Shown: piece after piece, positions 47,901 to 58,118 of the stretch
Numbering within the stretch: the first letter of the stretch is position 1
Layout: each line of letters starts with the position of its first letter
NCBI GenBank assembly: GCA_013407085.1
Contig: JACCGJ010000653.1
Span: 1-64,000, forward strand
Source of the DNA: Atriophallophorus winterbourni
Lineage: Eukaryota; Platyhelminthes; Trematoda; Plagiorchiida; Microphallidae
Direction: 5' to 3'
DNA: 64,000 nt
Made by a program: the position numbers and the translations under genes
Notes under the pieces: generated by a model
What the model was told of the DNA's origin: nothing
Seen by the model: the letters and a program-made list of their open reading frames with translations, nothing else
Databases searched by the model: none

Positions 47901-50650
47901 TTTGAAGTTGCGGATAACAAACAAATATTATCTCTTAACTTATGAAGTCAATAATTACTATCATGTTTTACTATTGTACGACGCTTCGTCAATTGTTTGC
48001 TGCTTCTTAGAGCAACATCATAATTTGTGTGGCAGCTAGGCAACCGCCAGTTTTTGATATTGATGCCATATAGTGCGAAACCTAGTTTTGCGTGGCCTGA
48101 GCCCTTAACTAAGGTGCAGCGTAATAACCGGTCTGCGTTCAATCAATTGACGGTAAGTATCTCACCAGTGCTATTTTCACGGTAGCTATGGTTGTACTGT
48201 TCCTTTGTCTGCCGACGAGATAATCGATGACATTTTCAGTATTCTCGTTATCTTTAATCATAGCTTCGGTTTCAAATACGCCAAATTCGTGTCGCTATGC
48301 GGTCTTGCGCGGTTCTTCCAACGGAAAACGATATATTGTTCTGGGAAACAATGCCATATTTGACCGATCTGTAAGTTGTCTGTGAGCAAACGTCTTGGTC
48401 GTGGTTTTGCCTCAGGTCCAAGTCTTTTTATTCTATCTCTCTGTCGCTTGCTTCGACACCGGTTTTGTTAAATTGTTACGAGTTACACACGCACAAACAT
48501 GCTGATTGTGTGTCATTGAAATCAGTGCGAAAGTGGATACTTTGACCACCTTCATCATCCCAATGATGTAGCCTTCGAACGATTCACTGTTGTAAGAGCA
48601 CACCAAAGCGGAACTAGACGTTTAACTCTGCTAATCCTGTTCAACAGCCAAAATCCAACTCGTCATTTTCAATCTTGTCCTATACTTGTAACATTGCACC
48701 ACCAGACGAGTTTTACAGTTTCTCAATCATTTTCTATTTCTCGAACGTTTCTCTGTGATCATAATATCTTAATACTTACTCGCTTTTATGCAGATGGCTC
48801 CACTTTTGGATTAGCTTGTTTCATTTGTATCTCGCCTGCCCATTCTCGTAAATCGGAAGCGAGATCGTTTTGAATTGTTAGCCTTCGATCGTCGTAGATG
48901 GCACTCGATTTAGGGCATCTACATCCTACTCCCGNNNNNNNNNNNNNNNNNNNNNNNNNNNNNNNNNNNNNNNNNNNNNNNNNNNNNNNNNNNNNNNNNN
49001 NNNNNNNNNNNNNNNNNNNNNNNNNNNNNNNNNNNNNNNNNNNNNNNNNNNNNNNNNNNNNNNNNNNNNNNNNNNNNNNNNNNNNNNNNNNNNNNNNNNN
49101 NNNNNNNNNNNNNNNNNNNNNNNNNNNNNNNNNNNNNNNNNNNNNNNNNNNNNNNNNNNNNNNNNNNNNNNNNNNNNNNNNNNNNNNNNNNNNNNNNNNN
49201 NNNNNNNNNNNNNNNNNNNNNNNNNNNNNNNNNNNNNNNNNNNNNNNNNNNNNNNNNNNNNNNNNNNNNNNNNNNNNNNNNNNNNNNNNNNNNNNNNNNN
49301 NNNNNNNNNNNNNNNNNNNNNNNNNNNNNNNNNNNNNNNNNNNNNNNNNNNNNNNNNNNNNNNNNNNNNNNNNNNNNNNNNNNNNNNNNNNNNNNNNNNN
49401 NNNNNNNNNNNNNNNNNNNNNNNNNNNNNNNNNNNNNNNNNNNNNNNNNNNNNNNNNNNNNNNNNNNNNNNNNNNNNNNNNNNNNNNNNNNNNNNNNNNN
49501 NNNNNNNNNNNNNNNNNNNNNNNNNNNNNNNNNNNNNNNNNNNNNNNNNNNNNNNNNNNNNNNNNNNNNNNNNNNNNNNNNNNNNNNNNNNNNNNNNNNN
49601 NNNNNNNNNNNNNNNNNNNNNNNNNNNNNNNNNNNNNNNNNNNNNNNNNNNNNNNNNNNNNNNNNNNNNNNNNNNNNNNNNNNNNNNNNNNNNNNNNNNN
49701 NNNNNNNNNNNNNNNNNNNNNNNNNNNNNNNNNNNNNNNNNNNNNNNNNNNNNNNNNNNNNNNNNNNNNNNNNNNNNNNNNNNNNNNNNNNNNNNNNNNN
49801 NNNNNNNNNNNNNNNNNNNNNNNNNNNNNNNNNNNNNNNNNNNNNNNNNNNNNNNNNNNNNNNNNNNNNNNNNNNNNNNNNNNNNNNNNNNNNNNNNNNN
49901 NNNNNNNNNNNNNNNNNNNNNNNNNNNNNNNNNNAGCGACATCAGCATGACGACGCCCTTGCGGCTTTCACTGCCACACATCATAACAAGCTTTCCTCGC
50001 CATTTCACTTGACATCAGACAAGAATAAGCATTATAATCATACTGCGTTCGTTTTTCAATTTCCTCGGTCTTAACTATACTGCATGCTCTTCACATCCCA
50101 CTACACCTCTTCGGTTTTGTTTCTTTCACGTTGGTTTCATGATTGATTTCGTAAATCACTCGGCTCTGTTCACCCAGACTGACTGTCATGAGTACATTTC
50201 GTGTTTGCAGCAATGCACAAAGAAAGTGAGTAATAGTACCCTTGTTCGCGGTTGGTTGGTTGATTGATTCCGCTTTCGTTGCGATCCGTTTCGCTTTATT
50301 TTCGCCCTCGGAATCATCTCACGGTGGTTTCGGTGCCTTGCATTCCCAGTTTGCATTTGAAACGGCTATGCCCAAGTCATTCATGCTTCTCATTCTCCTC
50401 TTTTTTCCCCGAATAGAACATTGCCCCCGTGGTCTCTACTCCGGTTTCCGTCTCATCCACCAGAACACCGGCTTTGCCATCTGTTCCCCGGACTAAACTC
50501 AATGGTCCCGCTGATGTTCGAATCAGCGGGACGGGAACGCCCGGGACCTCTCGTGATGATCGAAATTCAGTGTCAGATTCTCTCCCCCTTAGTGTGTCAA
50601 ACAATGACCAAGTGTCCAACCTAGTCATCACAGCTTTGGCTGCCACTTGA
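32941..50650 (+). CDS. orphan multi-exon gene for a Ser-rich protein (5' end not found)
   Basis: Exons with good GT-AG sites and matching phases: 32941-33505, 35177-35291, 39369-39810, 39900-40177, 42049-42192 and 44987-45262, then a terminal exon 50417-50650 ending in TGA (50648-50650). Together they give about 680 codons. The product is basic and Ser/Pro/Thr-rich with no domain I recognise: RRRADTSEYIKKRFLYDV and KKRKARGPQYFE near the start, an acidic stretch NEDVEEEELLAPELSLLAE in the third exon, and SRRPAKKNPALDSSG and SVSSTRTPALPSVP late. The first exon starts in phase 2, so upstream exon(s) are missing. The phase from 45262 (1) to 50417 (0) does not close, so at least one exon probably lies in the 1000-N gap. 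Introns hold gypsy, LINE and SINE copies. Likely a disordered scaffold or nuclear/cytoskeletal protein, but function is unknown. Confidence 0.72.
33556..33845 (-). repeat. interspersed repeat with (AAT)n tail, intronic
   Basis: Begins with attattattatt on plus (an AAT tail if read on minus), then acacaagtctttattgacg. Its far end, catactatccggttgcc...gaggtaggga, resembles catgatactacccggttgcc in the insert at 43003-43224. Confidence 0.5.
33865..34222 (+). repeat. interspersed repeat family A, copy 2
   Basis: Same blocks as 3175-3650 (tctctagcctttgcac, cgcaaggcagcggaggttt, ttttccttcccttag, actggttttgaggcgccagtc, tccccactgccacccccggct). Some shared blocks are nearly identical, suggesting a fairly young family. 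Confidence 0.75.
34230..35176. other. intron of orphan gene, includes a small shared repeat
   Basis: No gene recognised. The block at about 34505-34560 (gatatggctgcaaaccg...gtcac) recurs at 47569-47620 (gatatggctacaaaccg...gtcag), so part of it is repetitive. A 108-codon open frame at 34767-35093 is hydrophobic and unassigned. Confidence 0.5.
36237..39234 (-). pseudogene. Ty3/gypsy element, gag-pol, decayed, in intron
   Basis: Minus strand, 5' to 3': Gag at 38713-39234 (ARHLLATCKQEDGQSLDLF, LRDAFISGI); a CCHC knuckle at about 38700-38740 (CYFCESSRHPRTKC); protease at 38228-38560, where the catalytic D-T-G is lost (LIDNERSESYI) but LFGHDFL remains; RT from about 38150 (DERFIRSEIEQLLKEGIIEQ) to 37483, with the active box read as YIDN instead of YIDD; RNase H at 36854-37375 (TVETDASDVVIAATL, FFSRTLNNSEQHHSAIEKEA, ALSRA); integrase end at 36237-36585 (TTPYNPQCNGQVERLN). 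Domain order PR-RT-RH-IN marks Ty3/gypsy. Frames are broken at several points and no LTRs were found by eye, so it is an inactive relic within the intron between exons 35291 and 39369. Confidence 0.88.
40277..40374 (+). repeat. fluke SINE-like repeat, short form
   Basis: ctagaccttggcaacctgacag through gcgtgcagtctgag to aggcttgtgtgctcaca. In an intron of the orphan gene. Confidence 0.7.
41497..41701 (+). repeat. fluke SINE-like repeat, full form
   Basis: Runs from tgcaatcatacagcac through gctaacaccgtgctaaattg, gaaacacgctggagtctgac and gtctaggcatgggcaacct to aggcttgtgcgttcatac. First of a cluster of copies. Confidence 0.82.
41686..41728. repeat. near-perfect palindrome at a SINE junction
   Basis: aggcttgtgcgttcatac meets gtatgaacgcacaagcct about a short attataca centre. 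It is formed by the end of the plus copy (41497-41701) abutting a minus fragment (41706-41750). Confidence 0.85.
41751..41971 (+). repeat. fluke SINE-like repeat, full form
   Basis: gatgtgcaatcgtgcagca ... gtgctaaattgatttgcc ... gaaacacgctggtgtccc ... gcaacctgacagtatctt ... ggatcaggcttgtgc. Ends about 80 bp before the orphan-gene exon at 42049. Confidence 0.85.
42416..42712 (+). repeat. fluke SINE-like repeats, one partial and one full copy
   Basis: A diverged short copy (42416-42473: gcaacctgacagcatctta...gatcttgtgcatg) is followed by a full copy (about 42523-42712) with cttctgtgctgtacagtc, gtgctaaatttgcc, gtctaagcctgg and ggatcaggcac. Confidence 0.65.
43003..43224 (-). repeat. insertion flanked by 17-bp direct repeats
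   Basis: About 222 bp lying between tccaatgtccgcggtca at 42986-43002 and at 43225-43241; the similarity extends a few bases further left (ctttacacaat). It starts with an attattatta run (AAT tail on minus) and contains gatactacccggttgcc, as does 33556-33845. It interrupts the zinc-finger LINE. Confidence 0.65.
43804..43888 (-). repeat. short SINE-like insertion with 15-bp target duplication
   Basis: An 85-bp insertion between two exact copies of ttgagattcggagta (43789-43803 and 43889-43903), inside the zinc-finger LINE. It defines the borders of the short form of the family, with the same inner boundary as the copy at 5891-5966. Confidence 0.93.
45520..45722 (+). repeat. fluke SINE-like repeat, full form
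   Basis: tacttctgtgttatgcggc, gctgtgctaaattgcttggcc, gctgaaacacgctggagtc, tgtctaggcctgggcaatctg and ggatcaggcttgtgctttca. Intron of the orphan gene, after the exon ending 45262. Confidence 0.83.
46958..47135 (+). repeat. fluke SINE-like repeat, 5'-truncated
   Basis: Starts at ttgattggccagaggtagtg and runs through gtctaggcattagcaacctgg and tagcccacgtgcagtc to gagccttgtgcat. Diverged at its end. Confidence 0.75.
47378..47640. repeat. small tandem and dispersed repeat segment
   Basis: The 18-bp block aaatccaaagcgaagtat occurs at 47378 and again, with one inserted base, near 47509, about 131 bp apart. The following gatatggctacaaaccg block recurs at about 34530. An A/C-rich poly(A)-like tract (47662-47698) follows. 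Confidence 0.5.
47700..48934. other. intron or intergenic sequence before gap
   Basis: No domain, RNA gene or known repeat recognised. It probably belongs to the large intron between exons 45262 and 50417 of the orphan gene. Confidence 0.4.
48935..49934. other. assembly gap, 1000 N
   Basis: Exactly 1000 N, so the true length is unknown. Open frames of N across it are artefacts. A missing exon of the orphan gene may lie here. Confidence 0.99.
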
Positions 50651-52417
50651 TTATGATGTGTGGTTCTTACGTGAGCCCATCACTAATCTAATCTAATCCT
50701 AATGTCCGACTCGATTTTCATCCCATCATCCTTGTTTCGCAACGTAACTCTATTCTCATGTGGCAATTACTACTACTGCTACTTCTATTGTTATTATTAT
50801 TATCCTCATCATCTCGGTACTCGTCGTCGATGGCCCAACCTAACTACTAAGTCGCTATTCGTTCTCATCGAACTTTGCTTATTTCTCTCACAATCATTGT
50901 AATATATTCTCTCTGTGCCATTTTGTGTACACACACACTGCGTTACACTCATTCGAGTCATAATCTCTTTTCTGATCTGTCATTTATTCACACCCATGCG
51001 TTTGTGTGTATTTGCCTCATCGTTTGAGCTTTTCTCCATACGCGTTTTCACACACTCACCCTGTACATTGGTCTCCGTGTTTACTCGTTCATAACATCAT
51101 CGTTTTTCATCTATATCGAACGGCAGCGTGTGTCCTACTTTTGCTATTCTCCCGATTGGTCAGCAGGCACGACCGATTGTTTTATGCATCGTATCATGTG
51201 TCACATCTTCTCTAAGTTCATTCTCTATAATTCCTTTTTTCGCGCGGGGTGGTTGGTGTTTTACTGTGCAATACAGCTAGTTATTTTATCCGATAAGCTA
51301 CTTGACGACGACACTGTGTGTGTCTGGTAAATCCACTGCTATTAGACTCAAAACGGTAGGTCGCTTCACATATTGTGGTGATTGCGGCATTGTTAGAGGA
51401 CGAGTATTCGGCAACCTCAACAGTCTGCGAGCTATTATTCATCTGGCCTTAGGATAAACTGGCTCGAAAATTGAATGGTACATTGTGCAACGCAGCCGCT
51501 GAGATTGTTTGGCGGTTGGGGTGCGATATTTGGTCTATACACGACGGTGCTAACCGCACTAATGTCCACGGTGGGAAAAATGAAAAATAGAAGAAAATCA
51601 TTCTGAGAGATACGCGTTGTGGGCGACCAACCATTGATTTCCGAAGCCGGTTCTTGTACTACGTTTATCCAAATTAACGTAGAACTTGGTTTAGTCAAAT
51701 TCCTATTTGACTTGGACATCGAAATGTTTAATAGGCTTAGTTTTCAGCGGAGTGACCGTAAGCTAGCTGTCTTGCTGATATCGGTCTATGCTTTGCAGCG
51801 GCTTGGTTGCTTTCTATGTGCCAAGATCGTAGGTGCCGTAATCTAGTTTGTATGTTTTACCTCAAATGTTACACAGCTTGTTAGTTATCTCTTCGGCTGC
51901 TTGATGGCTTCATGTTTGTAGCGCAGCCAACCCACTTTATCGATGTAATGCCTGATGATTTTGTGTCTTACTGCATATTACAGGTTCATGTGTGAATGGG
52001 ATGTGGATCGGGTAGTGCAATTTTAATGAAAGTGAAATAAATTTGCTCTAGGATTTTTTCGCATTCTGTGATGTTTATTGAGAATGAAGCCGCAACCATC
52101 GAAGGTACAGTCCAGCACTGATGTTATTAGTCGTTGCGTAAGACTTCGCTTATTTCGTTGAAGTAAATTAAGGGGATACGAGGCCTCCTCTTTGTGATCG
52201 GGGTTGTTTGATTAAACCCACAAATGGCAATAAAACTGCGCATCGTTATTTAATTTTGGCACGTACCACGCTGATGTAGACTTATTTGGGTACAAAATCT
52301 ATCCATCCACGACAGTCCGTGTTTTGGTTCGGTAACCCGTTCGCTTATGAGTTAGATACAGTATCTTCGGTTTCATGAATTATTGAGATGGAATTGTTTA
52401 TTACCATTCCCCCCTCA
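50651..52417. other. 3' flank / possible 3' UTR of orphan gene
   Basis: Pyrimidine-rich sequence follows the TGA at 50648. The first aataaa-type signal I see is at about 52035 (gtgaaataaattt). No other gene is recognised. Open frames on both strands at 51435-51846 resemble no family I know. Confidence 0.35.
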
Positions 52418-52516
52418 TATCTGTCTAGGCCTGGGCAACCTGACAGTATCCTAGCCCACGTGCAGTCTGACTGTGCGGCACTTTGCCTGGATCAGGCTTG
52501 TGCTTTCATACATACA
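52418..52516 (+). repeat. fluke SINE-like repeat, short form, close to consensus
   Basis: tgtctaggcctgggcaacct, gacagtatcctagcccacgt, cagtctgactgtgcggcac, tttgcctggatcaggcttg, then tgctttcatacatacatac. The tagcccacgtg segment fits a pol III A-box pattern (TRGYNNANNNG). A B-box is only loosely matched (gatcaggct). Confidence 0.85.
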
Positions 52517-55500
52517 TACTTTGCTCTTGGCATTTCATGCTAACGGGCTGCCAGTTCTGTGAATCCCGATCTAACTTAGTGTTGTGTCATCTCGAAACTT
52601 TAGTGTTCTCAAAACTGCCATGAAGTTGCTGGTGGTTTTCTCACTTGCGAATGTTTTTTTTTGAATGACGGTTCTCGAAGGAATTAATCTTTATATGCCT
52701 ATGGTTCCGCGCACTGACCTGTGTTTAACTAATTTGAGTTGAGACCCTCTAGAGGTTGCTTTAAATTTTGAGTACATTCTGCGTAACAAAGTTGTCGCAT
52801 TGCGAAAGTTTTATTAGTTTCTGCTAGCAAATGACAATCTGAGGCCAATGCAAATTACGAGTGCTATTCATCCAGAAGTTATTCGACGCTTGACTGCTAT
52901 ATTCAGACTTCGAATTTGGATGCATGACTGTCTACTCCAGTGCAGCGGTCAATATTGTTATAATTGCTCGAATCTTCACTTCGTTTTTTGTGCTCCTGGT
53001 TTCGCGGGTTCAATAACTGATTTGATCGATATCCAGAACCCTGCCAGCTCACGTCCATCGATCGGATGCCAGATCGCTGCACAGCAATATCCACTTACGT
53101 TCCTGTTCAATTTCGTAAACGGTTAACAATCCCACGTCCATTTTTCACGGTTAAGAACCGGGTCTTCACTTGATGTAGGTTTAACGTGGATGGCTATGTT
53201 ACCGTGCACCCAGTCTATCTGACAGGGACACGCCCAAACTTTTGTTGTCACAGTTGGATGTAAACAATGAGAGGAGACAGCGTCATATACTCTATCAGAT
53301 TCACGAGGTTACCGCATGCTGCCAATTATCGTATATCTTGTGACCCCGGCCACAGCGTTTCACAAACGTAAATTAATATAAGGTGGATCGATGCTAGTTT
53401 TCTTACTAATCCAAGGCCTGCTCCTGAAAGTACAAACGGATTACGCGCGATAAACTCTAAACTGCACTTCATTGTTTGCTTGACCCGACCATATTCAAAC
53501 TGAGAAGCCTGAACATTTAACTGTTGGTGTAAAACCGTACGAAAATGCCTTTGTTTTTACTGCTTTCACCTTGAGACCGAGTTTTGTAGGAAAACTAGTG
53601 GTGATGTCTGAAAGCGCCTTCAGCATTTCGACATAACGAATAAGTGTTGTCTATCAGATACCAAAACTTTCATTGAAACTTGCACCCGTTGGAAGTCCGC
53701 TTATGATTGCTCTGTCATCCTGCTGACGAGTTATTTGAGCAGACTGGTGATTGTGGGCAGTTTTGTATGACCTCTGTGTACAAATTAATTTCGCGTGGTT
53801 CTTCACCATAGATACGAATCCGACGTCTGGTAGTCGTATTCGGTGAGCGCATCTAATGGTACGATGCAATAAGCAGCCATGGTCTGTGAAGTCGAAAACA
53901 GCAGAAATCGATAAAATCACGCTACCATTTGCTGCTGTTATTGCACACTGTGCTCCAGAATTCTTCGCGTGATGAATATTTAGCCTGCGTCTCGTTCTGA
54001 GGCGTGACCCATCTTCGTTGTTCAGCGCTCTGCTGACATCCCATTTAGCAGCGATGTCACAGGCACCTTACATGCTTTATCGCTAATGCTTTATCCGCAG
54101 TAATTAGAACAGAATAATCTCCACGTTTGGGTAATGGACAAACCCCAACCGCACGGAGAACTTTATTGTCTCAGATACCGAAAACTATGGTGCCTTGGAT
54201 ATTATAGCGTATCCACACAGGCTGTAATAAGTTCATCGAATAATTTGTTATCATTAGCCACTTTTCCGATGAAGTTTCTCCCGACGCCTTTCTCAAATTA
54301 TGGTAACTTGTAAGGCAACGGTTTGGAATCAGGGTTTCTTATCTCTTGGTTGACTGCCACCGCTACCATACATGTTCTATCTGCTAGGAGCAAACTAGTT
54401 TTAAGCGGTCAGTCACCTGCCTTTACACTTCTCATGTCAGCATGAGCAGTTCCACTTAACATTGACATTTTATCGATAGTTGTATGCTCAACGCGACTAC
54501 AACTCAGGCAATTGCAACCTTTTTCTTAATCGATCAGAGGAAGCTATTCCCGCTTAGCTTCATCGCGGACTTCTCCAGAACGATAGATCCTCTAGAAGAT
54601 GGAGCCTCATAGGAGACAACCAGATCGTCTTACCAATGTACACCCAACTGACAGGAATCTTAATATACATTGAGCTTCACCTTGGTTGCATTGTTGAAAT
54701 AGAAAATTATCGAATCGCTGGATTTTAAATTGGAGATATCAAACGTGATTAGAAATTTGAGCTCTGCGTTAAGGTTCAGCGAATATGTACATATTTTATG
54801 AGAAATAACAATATACCGGCAAAATAAATTCGTTCTCATCGGGTTAAACGAACTTCGACATTGTTTTGTTGTTCTGAATGTTTCGGTCAAGGAATAAATG
54901 GAGTTTAAAGTTTTATCTAGCTCGTCGTGGAGTATGTCGTCTAGCGACTTTTATAGTTTTACTACTAATGAATAATTGCATCAAAATTATCAATTTTTTG
55001 CCTCGTCCGTCAACCAACGTTGCTCTCATGTTAGTGCGCACGTGTGACCTTGTTGCAACATCTGTCTGGCTGCGATAGTCTATCGATCGTTGGTCAGCTG
55101 ACCGTTCGTTATTCATACGGCTGGTTAAAATTCGCGTGATTGTATCGCCCGTTTCGCTGTCGTAAATAAATGAAAAGGAAATGCTCACAATGATCTTTGT
55201 TTGTGCGCCATGGTTTTGTTATCCCTTTTCACAGCTTTCAATAAGATCGTACGGTAAACAAAATTCACCTGGATGTTTAACCGAATTATATCAGTGGTTT
55301 GGTGAAATCGTTTCCGGCCACGACGATAAAAATTCGTTCGTTATCTACATGTGAAAAGTTTCATTAATCCAGAGATTAAATAAGTATGAAATTGTTGTGT
55401 TTTGTTAACTAATTGGGGATCTTTAGTGAAGTAAATTTGTTGACGAAGATGTGTATAATTCAGTTGGTCCCCTTTTAAATGATCAATGGGTAAAACAAAT

Positions 55501-57779
55501 TATTGATGCGTTTTCACTGTGCAAAATGAATGGTGTAGAAGTGTTGAAACGCTTCCAGACCATCTGGAATCCCAGAGTGCGCTAATTTGAACCGAGCTAG
55601 TCAATCAGCATGAGGCTACGTTCAGTCCAATTAGATTTACGGGCACAATGTAACAGTCCATTTCTGCCCTTTTCAGTCACTGTTTGTTTGTGTTTTAGCT
55701 CTCAAATGGATTTGCGTTATACCGGTTTTGTGTGAACGTGGCTTACAAGCTCAACTTGTTTACCATTCCTCCCTTGTTTCAAGCTATGTGTAGCATGATC
55801 CTACTGTCCCTATCTGATGAGTGTAAAAGCACTCAAACCGGCCTTGGAAATGCATGCAAATCAGGATCTTTGTTTATTGTTAAACAATATTTCTTCAAAC
55901 GGAACTTACAATCAACTTATTCGAATAAAAAATCTGATCCCATCAACTGGTTTCCTTGAAAAACTATTGAGCCTTTAGTATGCTCAGATCTCCGCGGTCA
56001 CAGCAATTGTGGACTGTAAACGGAGTGGATGCAAGCATTCCAAGGTCTGGTCATTTCTATAGTTTTGTTTAATTGGATCGGATTTACGGGATTCGGTCAT
56101 AAAGGTTTGATGTGTAACATAGATGTATGATGATGACCGCGTTTCGAAGGCCTCATACCATTCGTCACTTTCCTGCGTCAATTGCCTGTTTGTATTAACT
56201 AATTACTCAAGGTAAGTCTAGACAACAACGTTTCATGGTGATTACTTCAATTTCATTCACTTTTTAATGGTCTAAAAAGCATATAGCTGTTACAAAACCC
56301 CAGAAAATATGGAAATTTACAAAGAACATATATCGTAAAAACGGAACGGATTTGTTTTGCTTCCTGAAGCGTCGGGGATCAGGTAAAAAATCCAAATATA
56401 GAAACTGTTCCACTCAGTGGACTGGCACATGTGTGTGTCCCATGGGGTCGAGAGGATTGATGTGTGGTGTTCAAAGTTATTAGGGTGTGGAATACATAGT
56501 CTCAACTGTTCGGATGGCGACAGAATTTGTCCTAAGTCTGGATTTGATATGTCCAGTTGGGGTGCATGTGCAACATTCCCCCCCTTTTTTTCGAGGGATA
56601 GTGAGTTCCAAGTGAAACATACACTAACAGAATCAAAATATCTTTCGACAGTTCAGCAGTCGCGAGATATTTGTATTCTGTACGTGTATGTTTTCACTTG
56701 GAACTTCCCTACCCTCGAAGTTGCCAATGCCCCCACTTGGACATATTCAATCCAGCTAGACAATTCCCTGTCCGACCCATCGAACATTGAGACTAGGTAT
56801 TAATGTTATGGTTTGAAAATTGGACCTTACTTAAACAGTATATTAACGGTTTCCGAGTATTTACAAGCCGTTGTTAACCGAGAATTTTCGGAGTTAGCTG
56901 TTTCCGATTTTACCCTCCGCATACTTAAACAATGTCTCCTCCGTCCTACGCTCTTTGTCAGTATGTCCGATATCGAATAAGCAGATCAACCGGGCCATGT
57001 ACTCTGTGTTCCACCCTTTACGTATGCAGGGTCACCGATTTTCGAAACGGATTCTGAGTGTGACACCATATCCCGATTGACGTAGATCTCGTGCTTGCCA
57101 AACCCTCACTTGGCATAGACTCTAGATGTGCCCCTCACTATAACCTTTTCCAGTCTGGCGGTGTGCCCGCGATCAAATGTCGCAGTGGGTAGTTATCGTT
57201 CAAGGTACTGTCTCGAAACCGTGGCATCTAGGATACGCTATCTCTATTTTTTGCTGCAACTCTTTCTTGTTATCTATTGGAATGATGACGAAAGCTTGTT
57301 TATGATGCATGGCGATGAAACTCGAGGAACTGCCATGGTAGGTCTCTCTCTACTCGTTCCTGAAAGTTAATGAATTCCTGTATCACTTCGATGTTTAGTC
57401 AGCACCATTCCCCTTTGTTGTGCCTCCTTCTATATAATCCGTTGTTTTCAAGTTTCCACCTTTCACAATTCAACCATCTTTTTGCTTTTTTCAATGCTTT
57501 TTTGCGAATGACTTTATTCGTGTACACGAATTTTTAGCAATACATTAATTTCTCCACAAAATATATAATGATCCCTGCAAGTGAAGATGTATAATAGCTA
57601 CTAATTGTAACTTGGAATATCGATGCTTCGAAGGTCATTGAGCCTAAATCTTGCTTCTTATGCTTGATAAGTGCAAATTATGTTACACCGGTAAATGAGC
57701 GTGTTTGTAGGACTGTGAGCAACCGAAATATCGCTTTTGTTGTTCGACGAATCTGATAAATAGATCATTCAAGGCTAGT
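52517..57779. other. mostly unassigned sequence
   Basis: No recognisable coding domain. A fragment of repeat family A lies at 54290-54440. A 47-codon open stretch at about 55443-55585 (DEDVYNSVGPLL...QTIWNPRVR, stop) could be an exon but has no clear acceptor. A short segment at 55811-55860 resembles 45731-45800. Confidence 0.4.
54290..54440 (+). repeat. interspersed repeat family A, degraded fragment
   Basis: Aligns loosely to 33960-34110: aaggcaacggtttggaatcag, ggttgactgccaccgct, tctgctaggagcaaactagttttaagcgg and cagtcacctgcctt. Confidence 0.55.
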
Positions 57780-58118
57780 TGTAATATAGTGGATAGTGAG
57801 GAATAAAACGTATGGTTGCGTGTGTTCCCGTTATATCCACATACAAAATTGAATCCGAGGCAGCCAGAGAAGAACGAAGACCGCGAGTGGACAGAGAGTA
57901 TATTGTTATTAATGTGTGTGTTGACTATGCACATTTAGTATTTAACAGATGATTAATGTTGACTGAGTTAACTAACAAAAAATCCATGAAATGTGAGTGA
58001 TAACAATAAAAAGAAATCGATAGATCAATATGGTGATATCGGTAATCCAAATGTAACGATAATGTCTTAGTTAACAAATTAAGATGATACAAAACATTAG
58101 TCCGTACAAATCATTACA
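57780..58118 (-). repeat. gypsy 3' LTR (element on minus strand)
   Basis: 339 bp bounded by TGTAATATAG and AAATCATTACA, i.e. TG...CA with TGTAAT/ATTACA ends. Shares its inner 110 bp with the truncated LTR at 61941-62050 and with the LTR relics near 16.8 and 21.6 kb. Confidence 0.85.

Noticed and set aside
48898..50008. 350- and 360-codon open frames across 48.9-50.0 kb
   Set aside because: They consist of N from the assembly gap, with no real coding content.
50211..50225. 15-bp micro-exon of the orphan gene
   Set aside because: Good-looking cag/ and /gtgag borders, but it does not fix the phase and so short a match can be chance. Mentioned only as a candidate.
55811..55860. Cysteine-containing peptide pattern (GNxCKxG) shared with 45.4-45.95 kb as a gene family
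   Set aside because: The shared segments are short DNA similarities in different contexts without splice signals; more likely repeat fragments.
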